DNA from: Bacteroidota bacterium
GTDB taxonomy: Bacteria > Bacteroidota > Bacteroidia > Chitinophagales > Saprospiraceae
Length of the DNA stretch: 64,000 nucleotides
NCBI GenBank assembly: GCA_030147525.1
Contig: JASBVF010000043.1
Span: 1 to 64,000, forward strand
Reading direction: 5' to 3'
Shown here: piece after piece, positions 41,382 to 50,776 of the stretch
Layout of the letters: each line of letters begins with the position of its first letter
How positions within the stretch are numbered: the stretch's first letter is position 1
Position numbers and translations under genes: made by a program
Notes under the pieces: model-generated
What the model saw: only the letters and a program-made list of their open reading frames with translations
Databases searched by the model: none
Told to the model about the DNA's origin: nothing

Positions 41382-41825
41382 ATGCATAAATCGGCCAAAG
41401 ACAAGCATTTCATCAAACAGCCCTGGTATGAGGGCGGGCCGAAGGCATTAAAAAAATTTGTCAGCGAAAACCTGCGCTACCCGGTCGAAGCGCTTGAAAA
41501 CAGCATCGAAGGGACCGTTTTTGTAAAATACGACATCGACCATCAGGGAAATGTTGTGGACGCCAAAGTCATTACCGGATTGGGCTACGGCTGCGACGAG
41601 GAAGCCCTGCGGCTGACAAAAATGTTGAAATTTAAAGTCGAAAAACCGAGAGGACTCCGGGTGTTGTACCACAAAAGTATTCAAATCCACTTCCGTCTCC
41701 AGGAGGTGAAACAGCAGGCTGAAACTGCCCGGATACAGTACAATTTCGCACCCTCCCCGAAAAAAGAAAGCGAACCCGAACAAAAGCCTTCCGGCGGATA
41801 CATCATCACCATTCACACGCAGTGA
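41382..41825 (+). CDS. Soluble protein with TonB C-terminal domain
   Basis: A 147-residue protein. Residues about 20-105 resemble the TonB C-terminal domain: LRYPVEALENSIEGTVFVKY, DAKVITGLGYGCDEEALRL. The usual membrane anchor and proline-rich linker are missing, and no signal peptide is seen, so the domain appears cytoplasmic. A charged tail of about 40 residues follows. Small TonB-C proteins without anchors are common in this phylum and have no clear role. Adjacent to the K+ channel (18-bp gap), perhaps co-transcribed. Confidence 0.72.
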   Translation: MHKSAKDKHFIKQPWYEGGPKALKKFVSENLRYPVEALENSIEGTVFVKYDIDHQGNVVDAKVITGLGYGCDEEALRLTKMLKFKVEKPRGLRVLYHKSIQIHFRLQEVKQQAETARIQYNFAPSPKKESEPEQKPSGGYIITIHTQ

Positions 41826-42101
41826 AAAAAAACGGCTAAGTCAAAAACCTTCCTCTCCGGCAACACCTGAACGGAAGCCGTAGCGTTTGTGTCAACCAAA
41901 CCTTTACCTGCAGCCTAAAAGACCACCCGGGAATGTACAACTCCTGACAACCTGCCTGCAACATGTCCGGAAGAGCGATTTTATTTTGGCGATTAAACCT
42001 AAATTTACAACTTCGGTTAAAGGCCCGGCTAAACTTTTTTCAATCATCGAATACCAATGGCTTTTTCAATGTAAAAAACACAAAATCAAAATTTTAAGCA
42101 C

Positions 42102-42797
42102 ATGAATAAATTTCTCCTTACCACGTCACTCGCCTGTTTTTTCCTGATGAGCGATGCTGTTTGCCAGTTTCCGGAGCAATTGATGGTGCAGCAACAATTC
42201 TTTAATCACTACGGCAAAATTTACGCGAAAGGAACCAAGCCCACCGAGCTTTCCGGGCCTCAGTTTCTTTACGAGACATGGATGCCGGTGGAAATTAAAA
42301 CGAAGGAATTTGAAGCGTCTTTGAACGCCGCCAAACTGAATTTGTACACCGCCAACATCGAGGTGTTGTATGAAGGGGAAGAAAAACTGATCTACCCCAC
42401 TGACTATCAACAAGTAAAATTAAAAGAGGGTGGGCATACGAAAGTTTTTGTGCCGGCTCAACGCTACCGGATCGAAGGGAAAGTGCCCACCGGTTTCATG
42501 GAAGTAATCGGAGACGGGGAAGAAATGATTCTGGTGCAACATTACACCGGGATAAAAGAACCCGGCCCCAGTGCAAACATTGTCGGAGGACCAACGGGTA
42601 GCATCCTTATTAAAGGCTCGAAAACCTACATTTACAACCGGGGGAAATTCACTTTGGTGAAAAACAAAAAGCAGTTTTCGAAATATTTTAAAAGTAAAAG
42701 TAAAAAGGCAAAAAGCCTGATGAAGGAGAAAAAAACTGATTTTAAGGACCCCTACCAGCTGCATGAAATAATGCAACTGGTTTACAACAAGCAGTGA
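42102..42797 (+). CDS. Secreted protein of unknown function
   Basis: A 231-residue protein with a clear signal peptide (about 1-21, DAVCQ). I do not recognise the rest. It is predicted mostly beta-strand up to about residue 150, with a lysine-rich helical tail (KSKSKKAKSLMKEKKTDF). No membrane span or lipobox follows. Similar short exported proteins occur across Saprospiria, so it may be a lineage-specific periplasmic protein. Downstream gene starts 36 bases later. Confidence 0.65.
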   Translation: MNKFLLTTSLACFFLMSDAVCQFPEQLMVQQQFFNHYGKIYAKGTKPTELSGPQFLYETWMPVEIKTKEFEASLNAAKLNLYTANIEVLYEGEEKLIYPTDYQQVKLKEGGHTKVFVPAQRYRIEGKVPTGFMEVIGDGEEMILVQHYTGIKEPGPSANIVGGPTGSILIKGSKTYIYNRGKFTLVKNKKQFSKYFKSKSKKAKSLMKEKKTDFKDPYQLHEIMQLVYNKQ

Positions 42798-42833
42798 GCA
42801 CTGCTTTACCGTTATTTAAAAAAATTTATTTGT

Positions 42834-44603
42834 ATGAAAAAACTTGTACTGACATGCTGGGGATGCCTGGCATTCCTGCACTTCCACGCTCAAACTTTTT
42901 ACACCAACACTGCCGCCACAACCGGCATTAATCATACTTACATCGGCCCTTCCGGCGGCGGTGTTAGTTTTTGCGATTTTGACGGCGACGGGCTCGACGA
43001 CATCACCCTCGCCACCGGTCAGGGTGAAGCGATTCATTTTTACAAAAATATAGGTGAAAACTTTCAAAAACTCATCGCCCAGGTGCCGCACACTGAGCAA
43101 GCCAAACAGGTGCTCTGGGTGGATTACGACAACGATGGCGACAAGGACCTCTACGTGGCCACTTTTGGCGGCGTCAACCGGCTCTACCGAAATAACGGCA
43201 ATCTTAGTTTAATGGATGTGACCTTAACCTCCGGATTGCCCATGACCAGCCATATAACTTTCGGCGCCTGCTGGGGGGATTTTGACCGGGACGGTTGGCT
43301 TGACCTGTACTACGGCGAACGAATACTCGGCGGCGTGAATCAAAACCGCCTGTTTAAGAACAATGCAGACGGCACGTTCACCGAAGTAAGTCTCGCATCG
43401 GGTGCCAACGATGCAGGTAAAATTCCGTTTTGCTCTGCCTTTTTTGACTACAATAATGACAAATGGCCGGACATCTACACAGCCAACGACAAACTTTCCG
43501 GCAATACGCTGCTGCACAACAACGGTGATGGGACCTTCACTGACGTGAGTACTGCCGCCGGTGCTGATCTGGTCATGGATGCCATGTGTGTTGCCGTGGG
43601 CGACTACGACAATGATGGCTGGCAGGATGTTTATATCACGGATATTGAAAACGGCAATGAATTCCTGCACAACCTGGGAGCAGGCGCCGCCGGGGGGCAG
43701 GTCACCTTCGAGGAAGTGGCGGAAGAAACCGGCACGGGGTTTTACGGCATTGGCTGGGGCTCCAATTTTCTGGATGCTGACAATGACGGAGACCTGGACC
43801 TCTACGTCAGCGGAATGATGGTAGGCTCGGGCGTGATTTCCAGCGCATTTTACCAAAATGAGGGAGATGGTACTTTCTCAGAACCACCGGCCGGATTCGT
43901 GGGCGACACGGTCAGCAGTTTCAACAACGCCATCGGTGATTTCAACGGGGATGGCTTTCCGGACATCATGGTGATCAATACCATTCCTTTCAAATCACAG
44001 CTTTGGAGAAATGGCGGCGGAAATTCCCATTGGCTGAAAATTGACCTGGAGGGCGTACTGAGCAACAGGGATGCCATCGGTGCAAAAATTGAAGTGTATG
44101 CCGGCGGAACGTACCAGATGCGATACAAACATTGCGGCATTGGATTTATGGGGCAAAATTCCGGGACGGACATTGTCGGACTGGGAAGCTTGACGGCGGT
44201 TGACTCCGTTGTGGTGACCTGGCCGACCGGGCACATTGACCGGCTGTATCAATTGCCGGCCGATCAGAAAATTTTCATCCAGGAAGGCAGCACCACCAAC
44301 GGCGATATTTCAGTGGATGATGACGTGGTCGTTGTCGTCGTTACAGCTACGGCTGAGACAAAGCGCAACCTTGAAATAAAAGCAACGCCCAACCCCACAA
44401 CTTCAAGCTTACAAGTTCAACTTCCACCCAATACGTTCACGCATTTCGCAATTTTTAACCAGGCTGGGCTTACCTGTTTGACGGGTAAAATTGAAATGGC
44501 TGATTTTCAATTGAATGTCAGCAACCTGGCTGCAGGAAATTATTTCCTGAACGTTTGGAATGACGCAGGGGAGCGAATGACACTGAAGTGGATAAAAGAC
44601 TGA
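42834..44603 (+). CDS. CRTAC1-like FG-GAP/ASPIC-UnbV protein with T9SS sorting domain
   Basis: A 589-residue secreted protein. After a signal peptide (about 1-19) come about seven FG-GAP/VCBS repeats with Ca2+-type loops (DFDGDGLDD, DYDNDGDKD, DFDRDGWLD, DYDNDGWQD, DADNDGDLD, DFNGDGFPD), forming a beta propeller. An ASPIC/UnbV domain follows (GAKIEVYAGG, VVTWPTGHIDRL). The C-terminus is a T9SS sorting domain (ATPNPTTSSLQVQLP to LKWIKD). The role is not known; such proteins are often surface-attached and Ca2+-dependent. It ends at a bidirectional terminator. Confidence 0.87.
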   Translation: MKKLVLTCWGCLAFLHFHAQTFYTNTAATTGINHTYIGPSGGGVSFCDFDGDGLDDITLATGQGEAIHFYKNIGENFQKLIAQVPHTEQAKQVLWVDYDNDGDKDLYVATFGGVNRLYRNNGNLSLMDVTLTSGLPMTSHITFGACWGDFDRDGWLDLYYGERILGGVNQNRLFKNNADGTFTEVSLASGANDAGKIPFCSAFFDYNNDKWPDIYTANDKLSGNTLLHNNGDGTFTDVSTAAGADLVMDAMCVAVGDYDNDGWQDVYITDIENGNEFLHNLGAGAAGGQVTFEEVAEETGTGFYGIGWGSNFLDADNDGDLDLYVSGMMVGSGVISSAFYQNEGDGTFSEPPAGFVGDTVSSFNNAIGDFNGDGFPDIMVINTIPFKSQLWRNGGGNSHWLKIDLEGVLSNRDAIGAKIEVYAGGTYQMRYKHCGIGFMGQNSGTDIVGLGSLTAVDSVVVTWPTGHIDRLYQLPADQKIFIQEGSTTNGDISVDDDVVVVVVTATAETKRNLEIKATPNPTTSSLQVQLPPNTFTHFAIFNQAGLTCLTGKIEMADFQLNVSNLAAGNYFLNVWNDAGERMTLKWIKD

Positions 44604-44619
44604 GGTTTTTTTTAAACAG

Positions 44620-44657
44620 AAAAGCCGCACCAGAAAATTTCCGGTGCGGCTTTTTTA
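44620..44657. terminator. Bidirectional terminator between convergent genes
   Basis: AAAAGCCGCACC (44620-44631) and its complement (44643-44654) form a 12-bp stem with A/T runs on both sides. It serves the ASPIC protein gene and the SusCD operon. Confidence 0.85.
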
Positions 44658-44683
44658 TTGAAACAAACTATTCAGAAGAGGGA

Positions 44684-45667
44684 TTAGAATCCCAATGCTG
44701 GCCAGTTTTTACCATCAGTTCTCTTAAGCGTCGTAATAGCAGCTTCTCCGTAGTCGTTCTCCCAATCTATGGTGAGCGATTGGCCGTCTACTGTAAGGGC
44801 ATTGAATTTGTAAACCTCACCCCAGCGGCTTGTACCTGTGTATCTGAGCTTTCCACATGCGTCAGCAATGCGGAGATCACCACCAGGAAGTGTAGCGGTC
44901 AGACCGTAACAAACCCAGTAAGCACCCATTGAGAAGTCAACCTGGTCTACACCATTTGCATCTACAGCAATGATATTGTAAACGCCGTCTCCCAAGTTAA
45001 CCCACTTAACAGTACCTGTCCATTCACTGGTACATCCCCAAGGGCCAGTAGCAACAGTTGTGGCATCAAATGTTCCCTGCAGTTCGCTTGGGCAAATCAC
45101 AGCCACTCTGTAAAAGAATGGGGAAGCATAAAAGGCACCACCAGCTACGTCACCAGATTGGTTGCTATTGCTAAAAGTGCGGCCTTTCGTGTCGTGGAGT
45201 TCAAGTCTGAATTCAAAGAAATCTCCTCCGTTCACATCACCTTGCGTCATTCCCAGCTTTGACAGTGCTTCAGTCGCTGTCACAGTGATCTCAGTCCAGG
45301 GAAAGTCTCTTTCCGGAGCTGCCGGGAAGTTCCTGTTTGGATAAGGAGCCGGATTAAAATTAGCAGCAGTAATATTACGGATAGAAACCTCGTCTGAAAG
45401 CGTTTGGCCTCTGCGGTGGCGCACAAAGATGTCAACATCTCTGAGCAATGCGCCGCCCTCTTCATCGACTACTTCGACTACAATACTAAAAGATGCATTG
45501 CTGAGGTCGAAGAAATTAAAGGTGTTACTCTTTGTTTCAAGTGTACGCAGATACACACCCGTCTCAAAGTTATTGTATGGGATAGCAGGATCTACAAAGT
45601 CTGTACAAGACGATGCTGCAAATACCGCTACCAACATTGCGAGCAAATATTTTCTTATTTTGTTCAT
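44684..45667 (-). CDS. Unknown lipoprotein in SusE/F position of a SusCD operon
   Basis: A 327-residue predicted lipoprotein (SSCTDF, cysteine near 21). I do not recognise a family. The sequence is beta-rich, with an Ig-like N-terminal half and a cysteine-containing C-terminal half (ICPSELQG, GPWGCTSEW, YWVCYG, DACGKL). It is the third gene after susC and susD, spaced 18 bases, where surface glycan-binding SusE/F-type proteins usually lie. A carbohydrate or peptide-binding role is an inference from position. It ends at the bidirectional terminator. Confidence 0.68.
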   Translation of the reverse strand: MNKIRKYLLAMLVAVFAASSCTDFVDPAIPYNNFETGVYLRTLETKSNTFNFFDLSNASFSIVVEVVDEEGGALLRDVDIFVRHRRGQTLSDEVSIRNITAANFNPAPYPNRNFPAAPERDFPWTEITVTATEALSKLGMTQGDVNGGDFFEFRLELHDTKGRTFSNSNQSGDVAGGAFYASPFFYRVAVICPSELQGTFDATTVATGPWGCTSEWTGTVKWVNLGDGVYNIIAVDANGVDQVDFSMGAYWVCYGLTATLPGGDLRIADACGKLRYTGTSRWGEVYKFNALTVDGQSLTIDWENDYGEAAITTLKRTDGKNWPALGF

Positions 45668-45685
45668 TTTAAATGAATTTTATAG

Positions 45686-47314
45686 TTAATCAATGAAGCC
45701 CGGAGGGTTGTTGTCCCAGAATACCTGCACGTCGTGATTTGGTTTCTGGACAGCGTTGCTGTTCCGTTCAACGTGGTTGGATGGGTAGAAGAACGTCCTC
45801 GGGAACTTACCAAATTCAGGAATCTGGCCAGGCTGCATGCCATCAGGTTGTCCTGTTCTCCGGTAGAGGTTGTAAGACTCAGCACCGTTACCAAACAGAG
45901 AAATCCAGTATTCACGAGCAATGATTCGCATTTTGTTGGAGCTGTTATCATAGTCTTCTCCAACTTTATCCAGATACAGTGTACGAGCGGCAGCATGGTC
46001 GTCATCAGAGACATAAGCAAGTATTTTGCTAGCTTCCGCTGTTCCCAAAGACCATGATCTCACGTAGTTAATGTGCTTGGTAATACCGGACAGCATCAAA
46101 TCCTTTGCATTGCCGGGAGTTCCGAGTTCCAATGCTGCTTCAGCCAACATAAAGTCAACATAAGCGGCCAGCATGATAGGCTGGATACCAGCGCCACCAT
46201 TACCTACATTGCTTGAGCTCGTAGGCGTTGGGTTGTTATTATCGAAAGTTCCACCGGCAGGGAAAAGCCCCCACAAAGTACGCTTCAAACCATCTGGCGG
46301 AATACCTTGTGGATCGAGGTGATCTCTACCCCAATAGCCTCTGTCGCCGGGCATACACCAAACCATATCAACGGGATAATGGGCTGGTGGGAATTCGTTA
46401 ATACATCTTGCCTCAGTTTCAGAAGTTGGGTTTTCACCAACCTGGCGATAGAAATAGTAGGATGCACGAGGATCATCAAAACCTTTTGCCTCTGTGAGGT
46501 GCCACATGTAGAAAACTGACTGGTAGTCACCTCCACCACCCGGGAACTGACCTGCGTAGGCAGGATGACGAGTATCCGGATCAGCAAGGTTTTTAGAATA
46601 AGAAAACACAAAGTCGTCGCCAACGCCCAGCAAGTTGCCGTCATTGACCAGCTTAGTAATACCTGCCGTAGCTCCGGCTTTGTCAATCAACCTTCTGTTG
46701 AGATGATATCTCAGCTCCAGCGTATTGATCAGCTTGCGCCACTTCGTGTAATTGTTGCTATAAAACAAGTCTGTAGGTGTTCCAACAGATTCGGTAGCGT
46801 TAAAATCGTCTCTTGCAGAAATCAAAAGATTTAAAGCTGCATCATAAATCTCAGCACCACTTTGAACCTTGGGATTGAAGTTAGAATCATCCAAAGCTTC
46901 TGAATATGGAACATCACCAAAAATGTCAACCATCTGCATCCAGATATAGGCTTCGAGTGTTTTAGCGATGCCCAAGTGACGTCTCAGGTTACGTTCAGTT
47001 CCAATCGCCTTCAAGCTCTTGATATCCGTAAGAATGTTAGCATAAACATTACTCCAGACCCCATCCTGTTGTACAGGAGCATATGAAATTTCATATGTAT
47101 CGCTTGCCTGATGGAACATTCTGGTTACCCTGCCTCCCCGTGAGCTGTTGCTGTTAAAAAATGAAGCAAAGTCTGTTTGGATTCTGGTCAGGATAAAGTT
47201 TGGATCAGCACTCTGCAATGTAACATCGTTCGGGCTGTCCAACAGATCCAGATCGCAGGAGCTCACCATAAAGACTCCCATTACGATCAATATTTTATAA
47301 ATGAATCTATTCAT
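45686..47314 (-). CDS. SusD/RagB-like outer-membrane lipoprotein
   Basis: A 542-residue lipoprotein (SSCDLDLL, cysteine near 20) of the SusD-like type found with SusC proteins. Helical TPR-like segments surround a variable ligand region. It resembles the SusD_2-like group with RRHLGIAKTLEAYIWMQMVDIFGDVPYSEAL and an MLAEAALELG segment. It binds the substrate and closes over the TonB-dependent SusC channel. 18 bases downstream of susC. The substrate is unknown, since no enzymes are encoded in the operon. Confidence 0.9.
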   Translation of the reverse strand: MNRFIYKILIVMGVFMVSSCDLDLLDSPNDVTLQSADPNFILTRIQTDFASFFNSNSSRGGRVTRMFHQASDTYEISYAPVQQDGVWSNVYANILTDIKSLKAIGTERNLRRHLGIAKTLEAYIWMQMVDIFGDVPYSEALDDSNFNPKVQSGAEIYDAALNLLISARDDFNATESVGTPTDLFYSNNYTKWRKLINTLELRYHLNRRLIDKAGATAGITKLVNDGNLLGVGDDFVFSYSKNLADPDTRHPAYAGQFPGGGGDYQSVFYMWHLTEAKGFDDPRASYYFYRQVGENPTSETEARCINEFPPAHYPVDMVWCMPGDRGYWGRDHLDPQGIPPDGLKRTLWGLFPAGGTFDNNNPTPTSSSNVGNGGAGIQPIMLAAYVDFMLAEAALELGTPGNAKDLMLSGITKHINYVRSWSLGTAEASKILAYVSDDDHAAARTLYLDKVGEDYDNSSNKMRIIAREYWISLFGNGAESYNLYRRTGQPDGMQPGQIPEFGKFPRTFFYPSNHVERNSNAVQKPNHDVQVFWDNNPPGFID

Positions 47315-47332
47315 GATAGAAATATTTTTATG

Positions 47333-50300
47333 TTAGAAAGTTAAGTTCAAAGTTCCTCCTATCCTTCTGGCACTTGGGCCGGTCAGATAATCGAAACCCA
47401 ACGTATTGCCTACGCCTGTGCTAAGCACATCGGTATCAAAGTTGACGAACTTAGGCATATTCAACGCTCTGAAGTAAATGTTCGAAGCGCTTAAAGTCAA
47501 AGAAGCTGCTCTGAACGGAGATTTTTCTACTAAGCTCTTAGGAAGTGCATAAGACAGAGAAATCTCTCTCAGACGGAAAGTACTTGCGTCGAAAGTAATG
47601 GCCTCATCTGTGAAGAAGTAGTTGTCGAAGAAATAGTTAGCAGCAGTCACCTGAACGTTGTTTGGCGTTCCGTCGGCCTGTACACCAGGCAGAATGAGCG
47701 TCAGTTCACGATCCAACTGATCCGTATCTTTAGACAGACCTCTTGCGAGTACACCCTTCACTGTGTTACTTACGATCACACCCTTATGGCGGTATTCTAA
47801 CATGAATGAAAGGTTGAAGCCTTTGTAGCTAACGCTGTTGATAAGCGAAGAAGTGAACGCAGGGTTCGGATCGCCCAACTCAACGTTGCCTGAAGCCTCA
47901 AGGTAACGACCATTAGATGTCACGATTTTATTACCGTTTTCATCTCTTTCGATACCAACACCTTTGATAAGACCGAATGGCTTGCCAGGAATAGCAAAGT
48001 TACCAAGGTTGGTAAAACCACCAATCAATACCTCATCCAATCCGGCACTCAATTCCTGAACGATAGACCGGTAGCGGCCAAAGTTTGCAGTAGCATCCCA
48101 GGTGATACCGGAAGCTGTACGAACAGGTGTGATAGTTGCCTGAACATCAATACCACGAGTCCTCATCTTACCGATGTTGATGTTGGTATTGGTAAAGCCA
48201 GTAGCCGGATCAATCGGTGCATTCGTGATAAGGTCTTCTGTATTTCTTTGGTAAACAGAAACGTCGAGCTTGAAGCGATTGTCAAACATGACTGACTCAA
48301 GACCAAACTCAACTTCTTTCTGCAACTCAGGCTTCAGGTTTGGATTACCCAAATTGTTGGCAATTGACTGGTTTGGTAAAACAGTACCGCCCCCGGTGAT
48401 CCAACCCCGTGCATTCTGGCTCAGAATGTTACGAGTGTTGTAGGGTGAAGGGAAACCTGCAGAAGTACCATAACCCAATCTCGCCTTCAAGTACTGAAGC
48501 GTTGCGCCTCTGATATCAAAAGCAGTCGTTGGGATGAATGAGATACTTGCACCAGGATACAGAATACGTCTGTTGTTCTCCTCAACAGTAGAAGTCCAGT
48601 CGTTACGTGCCAATAAGTTCACGAACAGGTAATCATTGTAGTCTAAAGTCACCTGTGAGTAAATACCTGCTCTTCTTTCTTCCTGAACGTAGTTAATCCG
48701 GCCGCCAGTCAGAGGATCTCTGGATGCGGTCGACTTGAAGTTAGAGTGGTTAAACAATCCGAAAGCCAACTGTTCGCTACTTGCCAAACCGAACTGGTCG
48801 TAACGGTCATTACGGAAGTTGCTACCAACCATGGCGCTCAGTTTGAACTGATCTGTCAGGTACTTATTGAAGTTGATGTTTACGTCGTGGTTCCAGATCG
48901 TATTCCGGATGGTTGTACTCTTGTAATAGCCACTGTTAACAAGTGTGCTTGTACTGGCTCCACCTCCTTTGTTCAATTTAATCTCTTGCTCCTCCGTGTA
49001 AGTGTCCAAACCTGCACGGTAAGTGATGCCAAAGTTCTCATTGATAGCGTAAGAAAGTTGAGTTGAGTTGAAAATCCTGTTTACAAGGCTGGTATTCGAG
49101 TAGTAACGTACCAACCAGTTCGGGTTGGTAATGTCGTTTCCACCCCTGTAATAAACTGAACTCCGGTCAGCCGGGTGTTCAAAAGGCAGGTTGCCAAGAT
49201 CCAGGTTACGAGGCGTATAAAGTACGTTTGCAAAAGCAGAAGGAATACCTCCTGCAGAGTTACTTCCGAAGCCTGCGTTAAGAGGCGGTGTAGTCATGTC
49301 TGTATTGGCATACTGGAAAGATGAACTGATCGTCAGTTTGTCTGTAACCGCTGTGTTGAAGTTCAAACCGAGGTTCAACTTTTTCAGGTTGTTTCCTGGC
49401 GTAAAGCCTTCTTCATCCTGGTAACCAACACTTACGTTGTAACCGGTTCTGTCAGTAGCTCCATTGATTTGGACAGAGGTGTTCAACACCTGGCCAGTTC
49501 TGAAGAAAGATTCACCGATGGTAGGATAAGCCTTATTATCATAACGAACGATGTTAGCTCTGGCAGCTGCAGAAGAAGGACCCCATGGTTGAGTTGGATC
49601 CACCGCAAATTGAGGGAAAGCCTCTCTGATGCTTGCCAAACCTGACATACCAACCGGGTGAGGTACCTGCTTAATATCCTTGAAGTTAGCTCCCCAGTTA
49701 CTGAAGAACCAAGCATCACCGGTCAATTGCTGGAATCCACCACCGTAGTTGTTTTGATACTCTGGCAATGAAGCAATTGTGTTTTGGAAATAAGACTGCG
49801 TCACACTGATTTGTGCGGCCTTCTTACCACCTCTACCACCCTTGGTAGTTACCAGGATTACCCCGTTACGACCCTGGTCGCCATAGAGTACCGTTGCGGA
49901 AAGACCTTTCAACACGCTCACCGACTCGATGTTATTCGGGTCGAGGTCCAACATACGGCTAGAAGTCGTCTGACCTCCTGATGTAAAACCGGTCTGCTGG
50001 TTTGTGTTTGAGTTGAATGGTACACCATCCACAATAAACAACGGCTGGTTGCTACCTGTGATGGATGAATAACCCCGGATGATGATGTTTGTACCGGTTC
50101 CCGATACACCACCTGTAGACGTAATGTTTACACCAGGAACCTTACCCTGAAGAATCCGGCTTACGTCTGCTTCAGGCCGTTTTTCTATCAACCCCTGATC
50201 GATAGTGGTTACGGCATAACCAAGCGCTCGCTTCTCTTTTTTGATACCGAGGCTGGTTACAACCACTTCGGTAAGTTGCTCAGCCGCTTCCCTCATCGTG

Positions 50301-50572
50301 AGATCAATCACGTTGGTAGCGCCTAATGTAACTTCCTGGGTGGCAAAACCTGTGTAGCTGAAAACTAACGTGTTGGCACCTTCCGGAACTGCAAGTGAAT
50401 AAGTTCCGTCAATGTCGGTAACTGTACCGACACTGGTGCCTCTTGCAAAGATACTGACGCCGATTAAGGGAACACCCTTTTCATCAACAACAGTTCCTGT
50501 AATGGTACGCTGTGCGAGCATCGTAGAAATGCTAACCAGCGCTAGTACGAGGACTAGTGAGAGTTTTTTCAT
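47333..50572 (-). CDS. SusC/RagA TonB-linked outer-membrane channel
   Basis: A 1079-residue protein. A signal peptide (about 1-20) is followed by a carboxypeptidase-regulatory-like domain (TITGTVVDEKGVPLIGV, about 22-105). A SusC-type TonB plug has LGIKKEKRALGYAV, LQGKVPGVNI and LFIVDGVPFN, and a 22-strand barrel ends in LNLTF. It imports a ligand across the outer membrane with energy from TonB. First in the SusCD operon, no regulator (anti-sigma, HTCS) nearby. A -7 box (TATTTTTG, 50628-50621 on the minus strand) lies 49 bases before the ATG. Confidence 0.95.
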   Translation of the reverse strand: MKKLSLVLVLALVSISTMLAQRTITGTVVDEKGVPLIGVSIFARGTSVGTVTDIDGTYSLAVPEGANTLVFSYTGFATQEVTLGATNVIDLTMREAAEQLTEVVVTSLGIKKEKRALGYAVTTIDQGLIEKRPEADVSRILQGKVPGVNITSTGGVSGTGTNIIIRGYSSITGSNQPLFIVDGVPFNSNTNQQTGFTSGGQTTSSRMLDLDPNNIESVSVLKGLSATVLYGDQGRNGVILVTTKGGRGGKKAAQISVTQSYFQNTIASLPEYQNNYGGGFQQLTGDAWFFSNWGANFKDIKQVPHPVGMSGLASIREAFPQFAVDPTQPWGPSSAAARANIVRYDNKAYPTIGESFFRTGQVLNTSVQINGATDRTGYNVSVGYQDEEGFTPGNNLKKLNLGLNFNTAVTDKLTISSSFQYANTDMTTPPLNAGFGSNSAGGIPSAFANVLYTPRNLDLGNLPFEHPADRSSVYYRGGNDITNPNWLVRYYSNTSLVNRIFNSTQLSYAINENFGITYRAGLDTYTEEQEIKLNKGGGASTSTLVNSGYYKSTTIRNTIWNHDVNINFNKYLTDQFKLSAMVGSNFRNDRYDQFGLASSEQLAFGLFNHSNFKSTASRDPLTGGRINYVQEERRAGIYSQVTLDYNDYLFVNLLARNDWTSTVEENNRRILYPGASISFIPTTAFDIRGATLQYLKARLGYGTSAGFPSPYNTRNILSQNARGWITGGGTVLPNQSIANNLGNPNLKPELQKEVEFGLESVMFDNRFKLDVSVYQRNTEDLITNAPIDPATGFTNTNINIGKMRTRGIDVQATITPVRTASGITWDATANFGRYRSIVQELSAGLDEVLIGGFTNLGNFAIPGKPFGLIKGVGIERDENGNKIVTSNGRYLEASGNVELGDPNPAFTSSLINSVSYKGFNLSFMLEYRHKGVIVSNTVKGVLARGLSKDTDQLDRELTLILPGVQADGTPNNVQVTAANYFFDNYFFTDEAITFDASTFRLREISLSYALPKSLVEKSPFRAASLTLSASNIYFRALNMPKFVNFDTDVLSTGVGNTLGFDYLTGPSARRIGGTLNLTF

Positions 50573-50620
50573 ACTAATTCAATTTTGATTGAAAAAATGG
50601 TTGTGAACAATTAGATTCGG

Positions 50621-50628
50621 CAAAAATA
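50621..50628 (-). promoter_or_regulatory. Probable -7 element of the SusCD operon
   Basis: The minus strand reads TATTTTTG, matching TAnnTTTG. The closest TTG upstream (complement of CAA, 50655-50657) is 26 bases away, longer than usual. Confidence 0.45.
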
Positions 50629-50776
50629 GAATTTTTCGTAACTATTGTTCATGTCAACTTTTAACTTTTAGTTAACACGCATTCTTAAAAACGATTAACG
50701 GAATAAAATGCGGCGTCAATCGGAAAAATCATTCATTTTATCTAAATAAAAGTACCTTCCAACCCTAACATAATGA

